Positions 34,380 through 42,716 of a stretch of 64,000 nt of DNA are shown piece after piece. The notes under the pieces are model-generated. The model was given only the letters and a program-made list of their open reading frames with translations. It was not told where the DNA came from and searched no databases. The stretch comes from Cryobacterium flavum (lineage in GTDB: Bacteria; Actinomycetota; Actinomycetes; Actinomycetales; Microbacteriaceae), in assembly GCF_900103805.1 (NCBI RefSeq), contig NZ_FNIB01000010.1, forward strand, positions 49,694 to 113,693. The letters run 5' to 3'. Position numbers and translations under genes: made by a program. How positions within the stretch are numbered: position 1 is the first letter of the stretch; each line of letters opens with the position of its first letter.

Positions 34380-35261
34380 TCAGGCGCCGTGCACGAGTTC
34401 GGCAGCGGTATCGATGGCCGCCTCGACGTTGCCGTCGCTCGGGTAGAGCAGGCTGCGGCCCACAACGAGGCCGCGCACGCCGGGCAGCCCGAGGGCGTTC
34501 CGCCAGGAGTCGAACGTTTCTTCCTGTTCGCCGACCGGGTCACCGCCGAGGAGCAGGGTCGGCAGGGTGGTGGCGGCCATAACGCGAGCCATGTCGGCAA
34601 CGACCGGCAGCTTCAGCCACGAGTAGGCGCTGGAGTTGCCGAGGCCCTCGGCGATGGCAATCGAGAGGATGACGGCATCCGTTGTAAGGTCGTTCTTGAC
34701 GCGACCATTGGCCCAGGAGCTCATGAACGGTTCGAGCATAATGGGAATGCCGCACTTGGCCGCTTCGCTGACGGCGAGCGCTGTCGCCTCGAGGGTAGCC
34801 AGCGAGCCGGCGTCTTCGAGGTTGATCCGCACGAGGTTCTTGGCGAAGTCGAGCCGGTCGCGCTTGATTTTGTCGATGTCGTAGGCGGTGTAGCGGTCGT
34901 CCATCTCGAACGACGAACCCCAGAGCCCGCCGCGGTTCATCGAACCGACCACGATCTTGTCGTCGAGCAGACCGAGCAGGGCCAAGTCGTCGATGATGTC
35001 GGGGGTGCCCAGCACGCCGTCGACGCCCGGGCGGGAGAGCGCGGTGGCGATGCTTTCAAGCAGGTCATAGCGGTTGGCCATGGCGTTGGCATCGTTGCGC
35101 ACACCGAGCGCACCGCGGGCGCGGTGGTCGGCGGCCACGATGAACAGGCGCCCGTCGCCGCGAATCAGCTCGCGGCGGGTGCGGCTGGCAAGAATTTCGC
35201 CGATGCGCTCGGGCTGCGTCGCGCGGGCATGCCGCAGGGCGTCGAAGTCCAGCGTGGTCAT
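34380..35261 (-). CDS. Class I aldolase-like (beta/alpha)8 protein, Cgl0159 family; candidate 2-deoxy-5-keto-gluconate-6-phosphate aldolase
   Basis: The 293-residue protein has FIVAADHRARGALGV (near residue 39), DGVLGTPDIIDDLALLG (near 79), VRINLEDAGSLAT (near 143), MLEPFMSSW (near 172), WLKLPVVADMARVMAA (a candidate Schiff-base Lys, near 217) and TLLLGGDPVGEQEETF near 235, a DeoC/LacD-like barrel. I recall the Cgl0159 family from the Corynebacterium inositol cluster. No IolJ (class II aldolase) is present, so this gene probably fills the aldol cleavage step. It overlaps iolC by 4 bases, consistent with acting on the IolC product. Function inferred. Confidence 0.72.
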   Translation of the reverse strand: MTTLDFDALRHARATQPERIGEILASRTRRELIRGDGRLFIVAADHRARGALGVRNDANAMANRYDLLESIATALSRPGVDGVLGTPDIIDDLALLGLLDDKIVVGSMNRGGLWGSSFEMDDRYTAYDIDKIKRDRLDFAKNLVRINLEDAGSLATLEATALAVSEAAKCGIPIMLEPFMSSWANGRVKNDLTTDAVILSIAIAEGLGNSSAYSWLKLPVVADMARVMAATTLPTLLLGGDPVGEQEETFDSWRNALGLPGVRGLVVGRSLLYPSDGNVEAAIDTAAELVHGA

Positions 35262-36220
35262 GCTGACAGTCCCTTCAGAATTTCTTCAACGTCCGTGGTC
35301 GTGGGCATTGCTGTCGAGCATTCGCGGCGGCCGGCCACGATGGCGCCGGCCACGTTGGCGAATTGCAGAATACGGCGCAGCGGCCAGTCCTGCAGCAGGC
35401 CGAAGCAGAGTGCCCCGCCGAAGCTGTCGCCTGCGCCGAGGCCGTTGACGACGTCGACGAAGTACGGCGGCACCTCGACGGTTTCGGTGCGCGTTTTCGC
35501 GAGCACGCCCTTGGGACCCTGCTTGACGATGGCCAGTTCGATGCCGCGTTCGAGCAGTGCGTCGGCGGCCCGAAGCGGTTCGGTCTCGCCGACGGCGACT
35601 TCACACTCTTCCTTGTTGCCGACGGCAACAGTCACCTGGCCGAGCGCGAGCGAAACCTGAGCGCTCGCTTCCTCCGGCGAGGCCCAGAACATGGTCCGGT
35701 AGTCGAGGTCGAGAATGGTCAGCGGGCTGCGACCACGAGCCTGCCAGGCCGCGAAATGAGCGGATCGGCTGGGTTCTTCGCTGAGGCCGGTGACGGTCGA
35801 CCAGTAGATGCGGGCGTTCTTGATGGCCTCGAGGTCGAGTTCGTCTGCATTGATGACGAGGTCGGGAGCTTTGGGTGCCCGGTAAAAATAAAGCGGAAAG
35901 TCGTCCGGCGGAAAGATCTCGCAGAACACGACCGGCGTGTTCAGGTCGGGCACGCCGGAGACGAACTCGTCGCTCACGCCGAGGCGGCGGAGCTCCTGGT
36001 GAATGTAGTTGCCGAACGGGTCGTTTCCGGTGCGGGTGATCACCGCTGAGTTCAGTCCGTGGCGCGCAGCCGCGACGGCGACGTTGGTGGCGCTGCCCCC
36101 GAGGTACTTGCCGAAGGTCGAGACATCTTCGAGGCCGACACCGTCCTGCAACGGGTAGATATCAACGCCGACGCGGCCGATCGTGAGCACGTCGTGGGGG
36201 GATCGCGGTGAAGTCGTCAT
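35258..36220 (-). CDS. iolC: 5-Dehydro-2-deoxygluconokinase IolC
   Basis: Phosphorylates 2-deoxy-5-keto-D-gluconate, giving the aldolase substrate and, in other bacteria, the inducer. The 320-residue PfkB-family kinase opens VLTIGRVGVDIYPLQDGVGLE, typical of IolC, then LGGSATNVAVAAARHG (near residue 40), and the catalytic DVVNGLGAGDSFGGAL near 262-275 (anion hole and Asp base). First gene of the main iol unit, with the TGTCATGACA operator 78 bases upstream of its ATG. Confidence 0.93.
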   Translation of the reverse strand: MTTSPRSPHDVLTIGRVGVDIYPLQDGVGLEDVSTFGKYLGGSATNVAVAAARHGLNSAVITRTGNDPFGNYIHQELRRLGVSDEFVSGVPDLNTPVVFCEIFPPDDFPLYFYRAPKAPDLVINADELDLEAIKNARIYWSTVTGLSEEPSRSAHFAAWQARGRSPLTILDLDYRTMFWASPEEASAQVSLALGQVTVAVGNKEECEVAVGETEPLRAADALLERGIELAIVKQGPKGVLAKTRTETVEVPPYFVDVVNGLGAGDSFGGALCFGLLQDWPLRRILQFANVAGAIVAGRRECSTAMPTTTDVEEILKGLSA

Positions 36221-36297
36221 ACGCCGATGTACAACTTTCTGAACTAGAAGTGGTCGGCTTGTCGCCGTTCCTCCACAGTAGCGCCCATTGAGCTTAA

Positions 36298-36307
36298 TGT
36301 CATGACA
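36298..36307. promoter_or_regulatory. Operator of the iolC-aldolase-iolA-iolB-iolD unit (TGTCATGACA)
   Basis: Identical to the decamer before the GntR gene, here extended to ATGTCATGACAT (36297-36308). It lies 78 bases upstream of iolC. On the minus strand AT-rich TTATTGTGAATAT precedes it, a likely promoter, though I cannot fix the -35/-10. Confidence 0.6.
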
Positions 36308-36324
36308 TATTCACAATAAGTTTT

Positions 36325-36574
36325 TCAGAGCCAGCGCGGTGCCGCCGGAACGGGTGTCTCAGCTGAAGAAATGCTCCGCGTCGTTCGCCCCGTCGCCCAG
36401 CCCGTGAGGTTGGCGAGACTCCCGGAGACAACGCTCGCAGCGTCGTCATCACCGATGGTTGTCGCGTAGGGTGCAGCGACGACTAAACGGATGCTGCCCG
36501 CCGGCCACAAAGGTGGTGGCTGCTCGCGCATCGGCCAGCTCGGTGTCGATGGCCATGGTCGCGTCATTGCTCAT
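36325..36574 (-). pseudogene. Possible frameshifted small gene
   Basis: ATG 36574 begins MSNDATMAIDTELADARAAT, and the frame fails after about 41 codons. Dropping one G of GGG at about 36500 joins it to a second frame ending at 36325, giving one 82-residue Ala/Thr/Ser-rich protein. TACCGT lies 7 bases before the ATG, the same leaderless pattern as other genes here. No family recognised. This may be a decayed gene, a sequencing error or chance. The rest of the 435-base gap holds the iolC operator and the tRNA terminator. Confidence 0.3.
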
Positions 36575-36618
36575 GACGGCAACGGTACGGCACTGCCACG
36601 GATAAGGAGACCGGCACG

Positions 36619-36650
36619 AAAAAGCCCCCGGAACCAAGGGTTCCGGGGGC
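36619..36650 (-). terminator. Strong rho-independent terminator of tRNA-fMet
   Basis: On the minus strand a perfect 12-base stem (GCCCCCGGAACC / GGTTCCGGGGGC) with a 3-base loop is followed directly by TTTTT (36623-36619). It ends 5 bases past the tRNA 3' end. Confidence 0.88.
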
Positions 36651-36655
36651 ATCTG

Positions 36656-36729
36656 TTGCGGGGGCAGGATTTGAACCTACGACCTCTGGGTTATGAGCCC
36701 AGCGAGCTACCGAACTGCTCCACCCCGCG
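36656..36729 (-). tRNA. Initiator tRNA-fMet (CAT anticodon)
   Basis: A 74-base cloverleaf without encoded CCA. The anticodon stem-loop is CTGGG-CTCATAA-CCCAG, and its three G-C pairs next to the loop mark an initiator. The acceptor begins CGCGGGG and ends CCCCGCA-A, giving the unpaired C1-A72 that initiators also show. The T-arm reads GTAGG-TTCAAAT-CCTGC. TAAATT (36746-36741 on the minus strand) is a suitable -10 about 12 bases upstream. The stop of the iol operon region and the tRNA are separate units. Confidence 0.95.
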
Positions 36730-36896
36730 CTACAAGAACAAATTTAGCACACCCTGAAAGCACGGTTGACCACTTTGGGTTGATATCGCCAATTGGGCAC
36801 CGAATCTGCATCTCTAATGGCATCAAACACCATGGAATGGCTCGCCGCAAGGAAAATATTCAAAAGCCCCCTCCCGCGGCGCAGCGCACAAAGGCC

Positions 36897-36929
36897 GCAA
36901 GCCCCCACCCGAGACGGGTGAGGGCTTGC
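36897..36929. terminator. Hairpin terminator after the UPF0182 gene
   Basis: Arms GCAAGCCCCCACCC (36897-36910) and GGGTGAGGGCTTGC (36916-36929) pair at 12 of 14 positions around a 5-base loop, 21 bases past the UPF0182 stop, followed on the minus strand by GGCCTTTGT. The remaining 170 bases to the tRNA hold the tRNA promoter and nothing else I can name. Confidence 0.65.
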
Positions 36930-36950
36930 GTCCGGTTGTTCGGGGTCGAA

Positions 36951-39866
36951 CTACTCGCCGAGCAGGGCGAGCATGCTCGCGATCGTCTGGGAGAGCTTGG
37001 CGTCCGCCGTGCCGTAGTCGGCGAAGTTGCCGGCGGCGAGTGCGGTTGCCTTGTCGGCAATCGCGGTCTTGGCGACGGCGAGCAGCGACTTGAGTTCAGC
37101 ATCCGTTGCCGGATCACCGGTCGAGGTGCTGGGCACGTCCGTGCCCGTGGCCGGCGTCTCACCGGTCGCACCACCCGTGGCAGCCGTGTCCGGTACGGCC
37201 GTGTCACCGGCCGTCGCACCAGAGTCGCCGCCGAACAGTACGTCGAGGGCACCGTTCAGGGTATCTTCGAATGCGATCTGATCACCGAAGGCCACGAGCA
37301 CCTTCTGCAGCAGCGGGTAGCTGGTCTCACCCGTTGACTTCACGTAGACCGGCTGCACGTAGAGCAGTCCGCCACCGACCGGGAGGGTTAGCAGGTTACC
37401 GTTCAGCACGGTCGACGATCCCTGCCGCAGCAGGTTGAGCTCGGTCGAGACGGTCGGGTCGGCGTTGAAGACGTTCTGCACCTGGCCGGGACCGGGCACG
37501 GTGCCGTCCTTGGGCAGGTTGAGGAGTCTCAGCTGGCCATAACCATCCGCTCTGACACCGTCTACTGATCCAGCGTCGGCGTCCACGGCGAGGTAGCCGT
37601 AGAGCACGTTACGACTGGATTCACCGGTCGCTTCCGGCTGGAAAGTGGAGTACATCGAGAACGACGGCTTGTCCGATCCGGGTACCTGCATGGTGAGGTA
37701 GTACGGCGGCTGCAGGGTGGGGTTGGTCGCGGGCGAGTCGGGGTCGTTCGGCGAGATCCACGCGTCGTCCTTGGAGTAGAACGAACCCGGATCGGTGACG
37801 TGATACTGGCCGAGGATGGCCCGCTGCACCTTAAACAGGTCGGCCGGGTAGCGCACGTGGCTCATCAGGTCGCCGCTCATCTCGCTCATGGGCTTGAGCG
37901 TGGAGGGGAAGATCTTCTGCCAGGTCTGCAGCAGCGGCTCGGTGTCATCCCAGGCGTAGAGGGTGACCTCGCCGCTGTAGGCGTCAACCGTGGCCTTGAC
38001 CGAGTTGCGCATGTAGTTGATGCTGTCCAGCGCATACGGCTGAGCCGGCGTCTGCGTGTCGGCGATGGCGTCGCTCAGGCTCACCGGGGTCGAGTACGGG
38101 TAGCTCGCCGACGTGGTGTACCCGTCGACGATCCACTTCACGCGCCCGTCGACGACCGAAGGGTAGGCGTCGGAGTCCAGTGTCAGGTACGGCGCAACTT
38201 TTTGCACGCGGGTCACCGGGTCACGATCGTAGAGAATCTCTGACTTGTCGTTGACCGACGCGGCCAGGAAGATCTGCTCGGACTGGAACTTGAGCGCGTA
38301 GATGAGCTTCTTGAACGCGTTGTCGAGTTTCGGTCCGCCGTCGCCGGAGAACGTCGTATAGGTCTGCCCGGCACCCTCGGTGCCCGACGGATAGTCCAGC
38401 TCGATCGGATCGACGCCGTTTTCGGCGCCGACGATGGAGTACTCGGGCGAGGTCTCGCCGAAGTAGATGCGCGGTTCGAAATCACCGAGCGCACCGCTCG
38501 TGGGAATGCCGGATTCGAGGAACACGGGCTGCCCGTCGACCGAGCGCTGGTTGCCGTAAGCGGCCACCACACCATAGCCGTGGGTGTAGACGGTCTTCGA
38601 GTTGACCCAGGTGTTACCGGTGTTCAGGCCGTCAAGGTTGAGGTCACGAACGGCGACGACGGTGTCCTGCGACACGCCGTCGATCATGTAGCGGTCGACA
38701 TCGAGATTATTCGGGAACTGGTAGTACTGGCGGAACTGCTCGAGCTGGCCGAACGAGTCACTCACCAGTGCTGGGTCGAGGATACGGATGTTCGCGGTGG
38801 TCGCGGCGTCGGCACGCAGGGCGCCCGGCTCGGCGGTGGTCTTCGCGTCGTAGGCGATCTCCTCGATGTTGGCGACGCCGTAGGCATCACGCGTGAGGTC
38901 GATATTGCGCTCGATATACGGGGCCTCGAGGGCCTTGGCGCTCGGCTCCACCTGGAAGCGCTCGACGACCCAGGGGTAGAGCGAGCCGATCAGCAGGCTC
39001 GACACGATCAGCAGCGCGGTTCCGATGACCGGCAGGCGCCAGCGGCCGATGATGGCCGTGAGAATGAAGAGCAGGGCGACGACGGCGGCGATGCCGGCCA
39101 GAATCGCACGGCCGGGGATGGTGGCGTTTACGTCGGTGTAGCCGGCACCGGTAATGAGCGAACCCTGGTTGGTGAGGGTGGAGTACTGGTCGAACCAGAT
39201 ACTCACTGCCTGCAGCAACAGGTACAGCGCCGCAGTGACGGCGATCTGCACACGTGCTGCCTTGGAGATGAGCACCTCGCGGCCGGACACCCGAATGGAA
39301 CCGTAGAGGTAGCTCGTCGCGACCGTGACGAGGGCCGCGATGAGCACCACAGCGGATGCAAAGGCGAGCACGGCCTGGTAAAACGGCAGGTCCATCAGAT
39401 AGAAGGAGATGTCAAAGTTGAACTGCGGGTCAACGCGCCCGGTCTCGGTGCGGTTGAGCCACATGAGCACGGTCTGCCAGCGGGTGGCTGCGGCCACACC
39501 GGCGAAGAGGCCGAGCAGGGCGGGGATACCGTACATCGCAAGGCGACGCAACGGCTCAATGACCTGCTGGTAGCGATCAAGCTGCGAGTTGAGCTTCGCG
39601 TAAACCGGGCGCAGGCGGTAGGCCAGCTGGATGCTCACCCACACCGGCACGGCCATGGCGACGAACCCGATCAGGAACAGCACGCTGCCGGCGATCCACT
39701 GGGTGGTCAGCACATTAAGGAACCCGAGTTGGTCGAACCACAACACATCGGTATACAGTCCGGCGAAGATAAAGAACAGGATCACCAACCCTGCGATAAT
39801 TGCTGCGGTGATTGCTAGCGGGGCTCGGCTGCGCCGTGGGGCGTTGTCGGCTGCTGATGAACTCAC
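36951..39866 (-). CDS. UPF0182 family large membrane protein
   Basis: The 971-residue conserved actinobacterial membrane protein has seven hydrophobic segments in the first about 310 residues (for example ITAAIIAGLVILFFIFAGLY near 18-37). A large extracellular domain (about 320-870) follows, with MIDGVSQDTVVAVRDLNLDG and YAWDDTEPLLQTWQKIFP. It ends in an acidic Ala/Thr/Gly-rich low-complexity linker (about 890-930) and a short helical tail. The family role is unknown; I recall the Mycobacterium orthologue as Rv3193c. ATG 39866 is the start. The promoter region holds a TGATCAT inverted repeat at 39903-39923. Confidence 0.92.
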   Translation of the reverse strand: MSSSAADNAPRRSRAPLAITAAIIAGLVILFFIFAGLYTDVLWFDQLGFLNVLTTQWIAGSVLFLIGFVAMAVPVWVSIQLAYRLRPVYAKLNSQLDRYQQVIEPLRRLAMYGIPALLGLFAGVAAATRWQTVLMWLNRTETGRVDPQFNFDISFYLMDLPFYQAVLAFASAVVLIAALVTVATSYLYGSIRVSGREVLISKAARVQIAVTAALYLLLQAVSIWFDQYSTLTNQGSLITGAGYTDVNATIPGRAILAGIAAVVALLFILTAIIGRWRLPVIGTALLIVSSLLIGSLYPWVVERFQVEPSAKALEAPYIERNIDLTRDAYGVANIEEIAYDAKTTAEPGALRADAATTANIRILDPALVSDSFGQLEQFRQYYQFPNNLDVDRYMIDGVSQDTVVAVRDLNLDGLNTGNTWVNSKTVYTHGYGVVAAYGNQRSVDGQPVFLESGIPTSGALGDFEPRIYFGETSPEYSIVGAENGVDPIELDYPSGTEGAGQTYTTFSGDGGPKLDNAFKKLIYALKFQSEQIFLAASVNDKSEILYDRDPVTRVQKVAPYLTLDSDAYPSVVDGRVKWIVDGYTTSASYPYSTPVSLSDAIADTQTPAQPYALDSINYMRNSVKATVDAYSGEVTLYAWDDTEPLLQTWQKIFPSTLKPMSEMSGDLMSHVRYPADLFKVQRAILGQYHVTDPGSFYSKDDAWISPNDPDSPATNPTLQPPYYLTMQVPGSDKPSFSMYSTFQPEATGESSRNVLYGYLAVDADAGSVDGVRADGYGQLRLLNLPKDGTVPGPGQVQNVFNADPTVSTELNLLRQGSSTVLNGNLLTLPVGGGLLYVQPVYVKSTGETSYPLLQKVLVAFGDQIAFEDTLNGALDVLFGGDSGATAGDTAVPDTAATGGATGETPATGTDVPSTSTGDPATDAELKSLLAVAKTAIADKATALAAGNFADYGTADAKLSQTIASMLALLGE

Positions 39867-39902
39867 GAATTGGCCTCTTGCGCTCAGTCGTTGGGTACAG
39901 GG

Positions 39903-39923
39903 TGATCATTGACTACATGATCA
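39903..39923. promoter_or_regulatory. Inverted repeat upstream of the UPF0182 gene
   Basis: TGATCAT-N7-ATGATCA, perfect 7-base arms, 37-57 bases before the UPF0182 start, in the right place for a repressor or activator site. The binding protein is unknown. Confidence 0.35.
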
Positions 39924-39999
39924 GGGTCAGCCTCCATCTTACTTAAGCGCCCCTGAGAGAGTCATCACTGCCACGCGTCGAGGGGACTATGATCTTTCG

Positions 40000-41103
40000 C
40001 TATTTAACCGGGCAGGTGGGCAGGTCGCTCGTGTCGCCGGTCTTGATTCCCTCGAGGGCCGTGAGCGCCTGATCGAGCGTCGAAACCGAGAACACGGTCA
40101 GACCATCGGGGATATTGCCGGTCACCTCGTCGCAGTTGTCCGCTGGGGCCAGAAACCAGGTTGCCCCACTCTCAAGTGCGCCGTGCAGTTTCTGCTGGAT
40201 GCCGCCGATCGGTCCCACCGCGCCGGACTGATCGATGGTTCCGGTGCCGGCCACGTTTTCGCCGCCCTGCAACTGGCCAGGGGTGAGCTTGTCAATGATG
40301 CCAAGCGCGAACATCATCCCGGCACTGGGGCCGCCGACCTTGTCGAGTTGAATCTGCACCTCGAACGGAAAGTCATAGGTGACCGACACGTTGACTCCGG
40401 CCACCACCGTTCCGTCGTTGTCGATCGGCGTGACCGAGACGGTTTGCGCGACACCGCCGCGCAGGATGTCGATGCTCGCCGCCTTATCAGCGCCGTTGAC
40501 CTGCAGGGCAGCGCGCAGTTCGGCGACATTGGCCACCGCTTGGCCGTTCACCGCGGCGATCTGGTCCTTGCGCTCGATGACTCGCGCGGCCGGAGAACCA
40601 TCGGGCAGGCTGACCACCGTGACCGTCGTGGGGTAGTCGTAGCCGAGGTGCGTGAGTGCGGCGGCGATGGCATCCTGTTGGGAATTGATCATGTCGGCGC
40701 TCGACTGCGCGTCGCGCTGCTCGGTACTGACGTTCTCGGGAAAGACCTGATCAATGGGCAGTACGGCCTCGCTCGGATCGAGCCAGGCTCCGGCAACCGT
40801 GAGCCAGCTCGGGCGGTTCTCCCGATTGCCGAGCAACGACACGGTGAGCAGATCCAGCGTGCCCTTGGTCGGGTAGACCATCTCGTCGGGGATGGTGATG
40901 AGCAGCGTTTCGACGTCATCGGCGTCGGTGGCAGAGCCGAGGGTGTTGAAGACCGGGCCCGGCTTCTCGATGACGTAGGGGGCCGGCATGATACCCAGGA
41001 TCACCCCGGCGACGAGTGCGATCAACAGCGCCATCCAGCCGAACGATGGGCGCCGGCGCCGTGCACTGGTGGGTGCCGGTGAGTCATGGGTGAAGAGAGC
41101 CAC
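40000..41103 (-). CDS. YlbL-type PDZ/Lon-domain membrane serine protease
   Basis: The 367-residue protein has one N-terminal membrane helix (WMALLIALVAGVILGIMPAPY, near residue 23-43), a PDZ domain (about 150-235, VVSLPDGSPAARVIERKDQI) and a C-terminal Lon (S16) domain with catalytic Ser in KVGGPSAGMMFALGI (near 262) and Lys in GAVGPIGGIQQKL (near 307). This is the YlbL/Rv3194c arrangement, proposed to process envelope proteins. Transcribed alone on the minus strand, divergent from the DUF2342 gene. Confidence 0.9.
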   Translation of the reverse strand: MALFTHDSPAPTSARRRRPSFGWMALLIALVAGVILGIMPAPYVIEKPGPVFNTLGSATDADDVETLLITIPDEMVYPTKGTLDLLTVSLLGNRENRPSWLTVAGAWLDPSEAVLPIDQVFPENVSTEQRDAQSSADMINSQQDAIAAALTHLGYDYPTTVTVVSLPDGSPAARVIERKDQIAAVNGQAVANVAELRAALQVNGADKAASIDILRGGVAQTVSVTPIDNDGTVVAGVNVSVTYDFPFEVQIQLDKVGGPSAGMMFALGIIDKLTPGQLQGGENVAGTGTIDQSGAVGPIGGIQQKLHGALESGATWFLAPADNCDEVTGNIPDGLTVFSVSTLDQALTALEGIKTGDTSDLPTCPVK

Positions 41104-41247
41104 CGTGCTCCTTCCGTGTTGGTACTGGTCTGGTTACGGGTCGTGTTCGCGACGGGCGCACAGCAAGCCCTTCAGCCTAGGATATTTCCCAGCCCCGAGC
41201 GGGCTACTCGCACTAGCGTAGAAGTATGCAACTGAGAGGGGCCTGAA

Positions 41248-42615
41248 GTGGCCGACGATTCCCTACCCCCGAACGATCAGAACCCGAACGAGCCGAGCGA
41301 CGAGTTTCGTGACATGCTGCGCGACATTCTGAGCGGCAAGAGCGGAATCGACCCGAGCCAGCTTGCCGGTGCTGCCGGCCTGCCGAACGATCCGGCCAGC
41401 GTGGCCGCCCTCATGCAACAGCTCCAGGGTGCCATGAACTCCCAGGGCACCGGCGTGGACTGGGAGATTGCGCTCACCCAGGGCCAGCAGCGAGCGGCCA
41501 ACGGCCAGCTCATGGCGACCGATGAGCAGCAGACCCAGTTGCGTCAGGCCTTTCACATTGCGGCGCTCTGGCTCGATGACGTCATCTCCGTGGCCGAACT
41601 GACCGTTGAACCACGCCTCATGACCCGCCGCGAATGGGTCACCGCGACCATGCCGCTCTGGACTCAGCTGGCCGAACCCGTTGCCACGAGCATCTCCGAC
41701 TCTCTGACCCGCGTCTTCGCCGAGCAGGTGCCCGAGGAGATGCAGGGCATGGTCGCCAACGCGAGCCAGCTCGTGCGCAGTATCGGCGGCACCCTGTTCG
41801 CCATGCAGCTCGGCCAGGTCGTCGGCCAGCTCGCCAGCGAGGTCGTCAGCGGCGGCGACGTCGGCATTCCGCTGCTCGGCGAGCAGCAGGCTGCACTGCT
41901 CCCCCAGAACGTTGCCGACTTCGGCAACGGCCTCGACGTTCCCGCAGACCAGGTGCAGATCTACCTGGCCGTGCGCGAGATCGCCCACGCCCGTCTGTTT
42001 CGTCATGCCCGCTGGCTGCGCCTGCACCTGACCAGCGCGGTCACCGCTTACGCGCGCGGAATCAGTATCGACTCCAGCCGGCTCGAAGAACTCGCCGGAA
42101 GCTTCGACCCGTCGAACCCGGAAGACCTGCGTCAGGCCATGGTCGACGGTTCGCTCATCCAGCGACAGGACGAGTCACAGATTTCAGCCTTGGCCCGCCT
42201 CGAAACGATGCTCGCCCTGGTCGAAGGGTGGGTCGACATCGTCACCGCTCGCGCCACCATCCGACTGCCCAAAGCGGATGCCATCGCCGAGACGGTCAAA
42301 CGCCGCCGAGCCTCCGGTGGCCCAGCCGAATCCGCCTTCGCGACCCTCGTCGGTCTTGAGCTTCGCCCGCGCCGATTGCGGGAGGCTGCTGCCATGTGGC
42401 AGGCCGTGACGGATGCCGTGGGTAACGAAGCGCGCGACGCGCTCTGGTCGCACCCCGATCTGCTGCCCACCGAGCAGGACATCGACGATCCCCAGAAGCT
42501 CATTGCTCGCCTCACGAGTGCGGCTCGTGGCGAGCCCGACGTGCTCGACGACGTCGACCAGGCTCTCGAAGACCTGCTGCGCGATGACGGTGCCGAGCGC
42601 CCGCACGAGGAATAG
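41248..42615 (+). CDS. Zinc-dependent metalloprotease-like protein (DUF2342/TIGR03624 family)
   Basis: The 455-residue actinobacterial protein starts at GTG 41248 with GAGAGGGG upstream. The conserved core includes WLDDVISVAELTVEPRLMTR (near residue 110), GTLFAMQLGQVVGQLASEV (near 190) and the helix VREIAHARLFRHARWLR (near 245-262). It is annotated as a metalloprotease because the last helix resembles HExxH, but the first His is Arg here (REIAH), so proteolysis is doubtful. TIGR03624 links the family to coenzyme F420 genomes. Acidic tail. Matches Rv3195 in the Mycobacterium gene order. Confidence 0.82.
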   Translation: MADDSLPPNDQNPNEPSDEFRDMLRDILSGKSGIDPSQLAGAAGLPNDPASVAALMQQLQGAMNSQGTGVDWEIALTQGQQRAANGQLMATDEQQTQLRQAFHIAALWLDDVISVAELTVEPRLMTRREWVTATMPLWTQLAEPVATSISDSLTRVFAEQVPEEMQGMVANASQLVRSIGGTLFAMQLGQVVGQLASEVVSGGDVGIPLLGEQQAALLPQNVADFGNGLDVPADQVQIYLAVREIAHARLFRHARWLRLHLTSAVTAYARGISIDSSRLEELAGSFDPSNPEDLRQAMVDGSLIQRQDESQISALARLETMLALVEGWVDIVTARATIRLPKADAIAETVKRRRASGGPAESAFATLVGLELRPRRLREAAAMWQAVTDAVGNEARDALWSHPDLLPTEQDIDDPQKLIARLTSAARGEPDVLDDVDQALEDLLRDDGAERPHEE

Positions 42616-42642
42616 AACACTTTTCTACCCCTCAGGGGGGGT

Positions 42643-42654
42643 CGCAACGTTGCG
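42643..42654. promoter_or_regulatory. Perfect palindrome CGCAACGTTGCG before adhP
   Basis: 12-base perfect palindrome 63 bases upstream of the adhP start, in an otherwise featureless 101-base gap that also contains CCCCTCAGGGGGG. A candidate operator for adhP; no regulator is known. Confidence 0.4.
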
Positions 42655-42716
42655 GCAACCTTTGCTGATCTACCGTCGTGCAACGGACGAAATGTCCCAA
42701 ACGAAGGAGTTTGGCA

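Noticed and set aside
24218..36729. Inositol locus as a mobile island integrated at tRNA-fMet
   Set aside because: No integrase, no copy of the tRNA 3' end at the other boundary and no compositional break that I can see; the operon next to a tRNA is not enough.
36491..36757. Plus-strand open frame with a product reading GQDLNLRPLGYEPSELPN
   Set aside because: This is the classic antisense translation of a tRNA-Met gene; the DNA is the tRNA-fMet and its terminator.
38580..39818. Long plus-strand open frame (412 codons) opposite the UPF0182 gene
   Set aside because: Low-complexity His/Gly/Asp-rich translation typical of antisense to a high-GC gene; the UPF0182 frame has clear membrane and family features.
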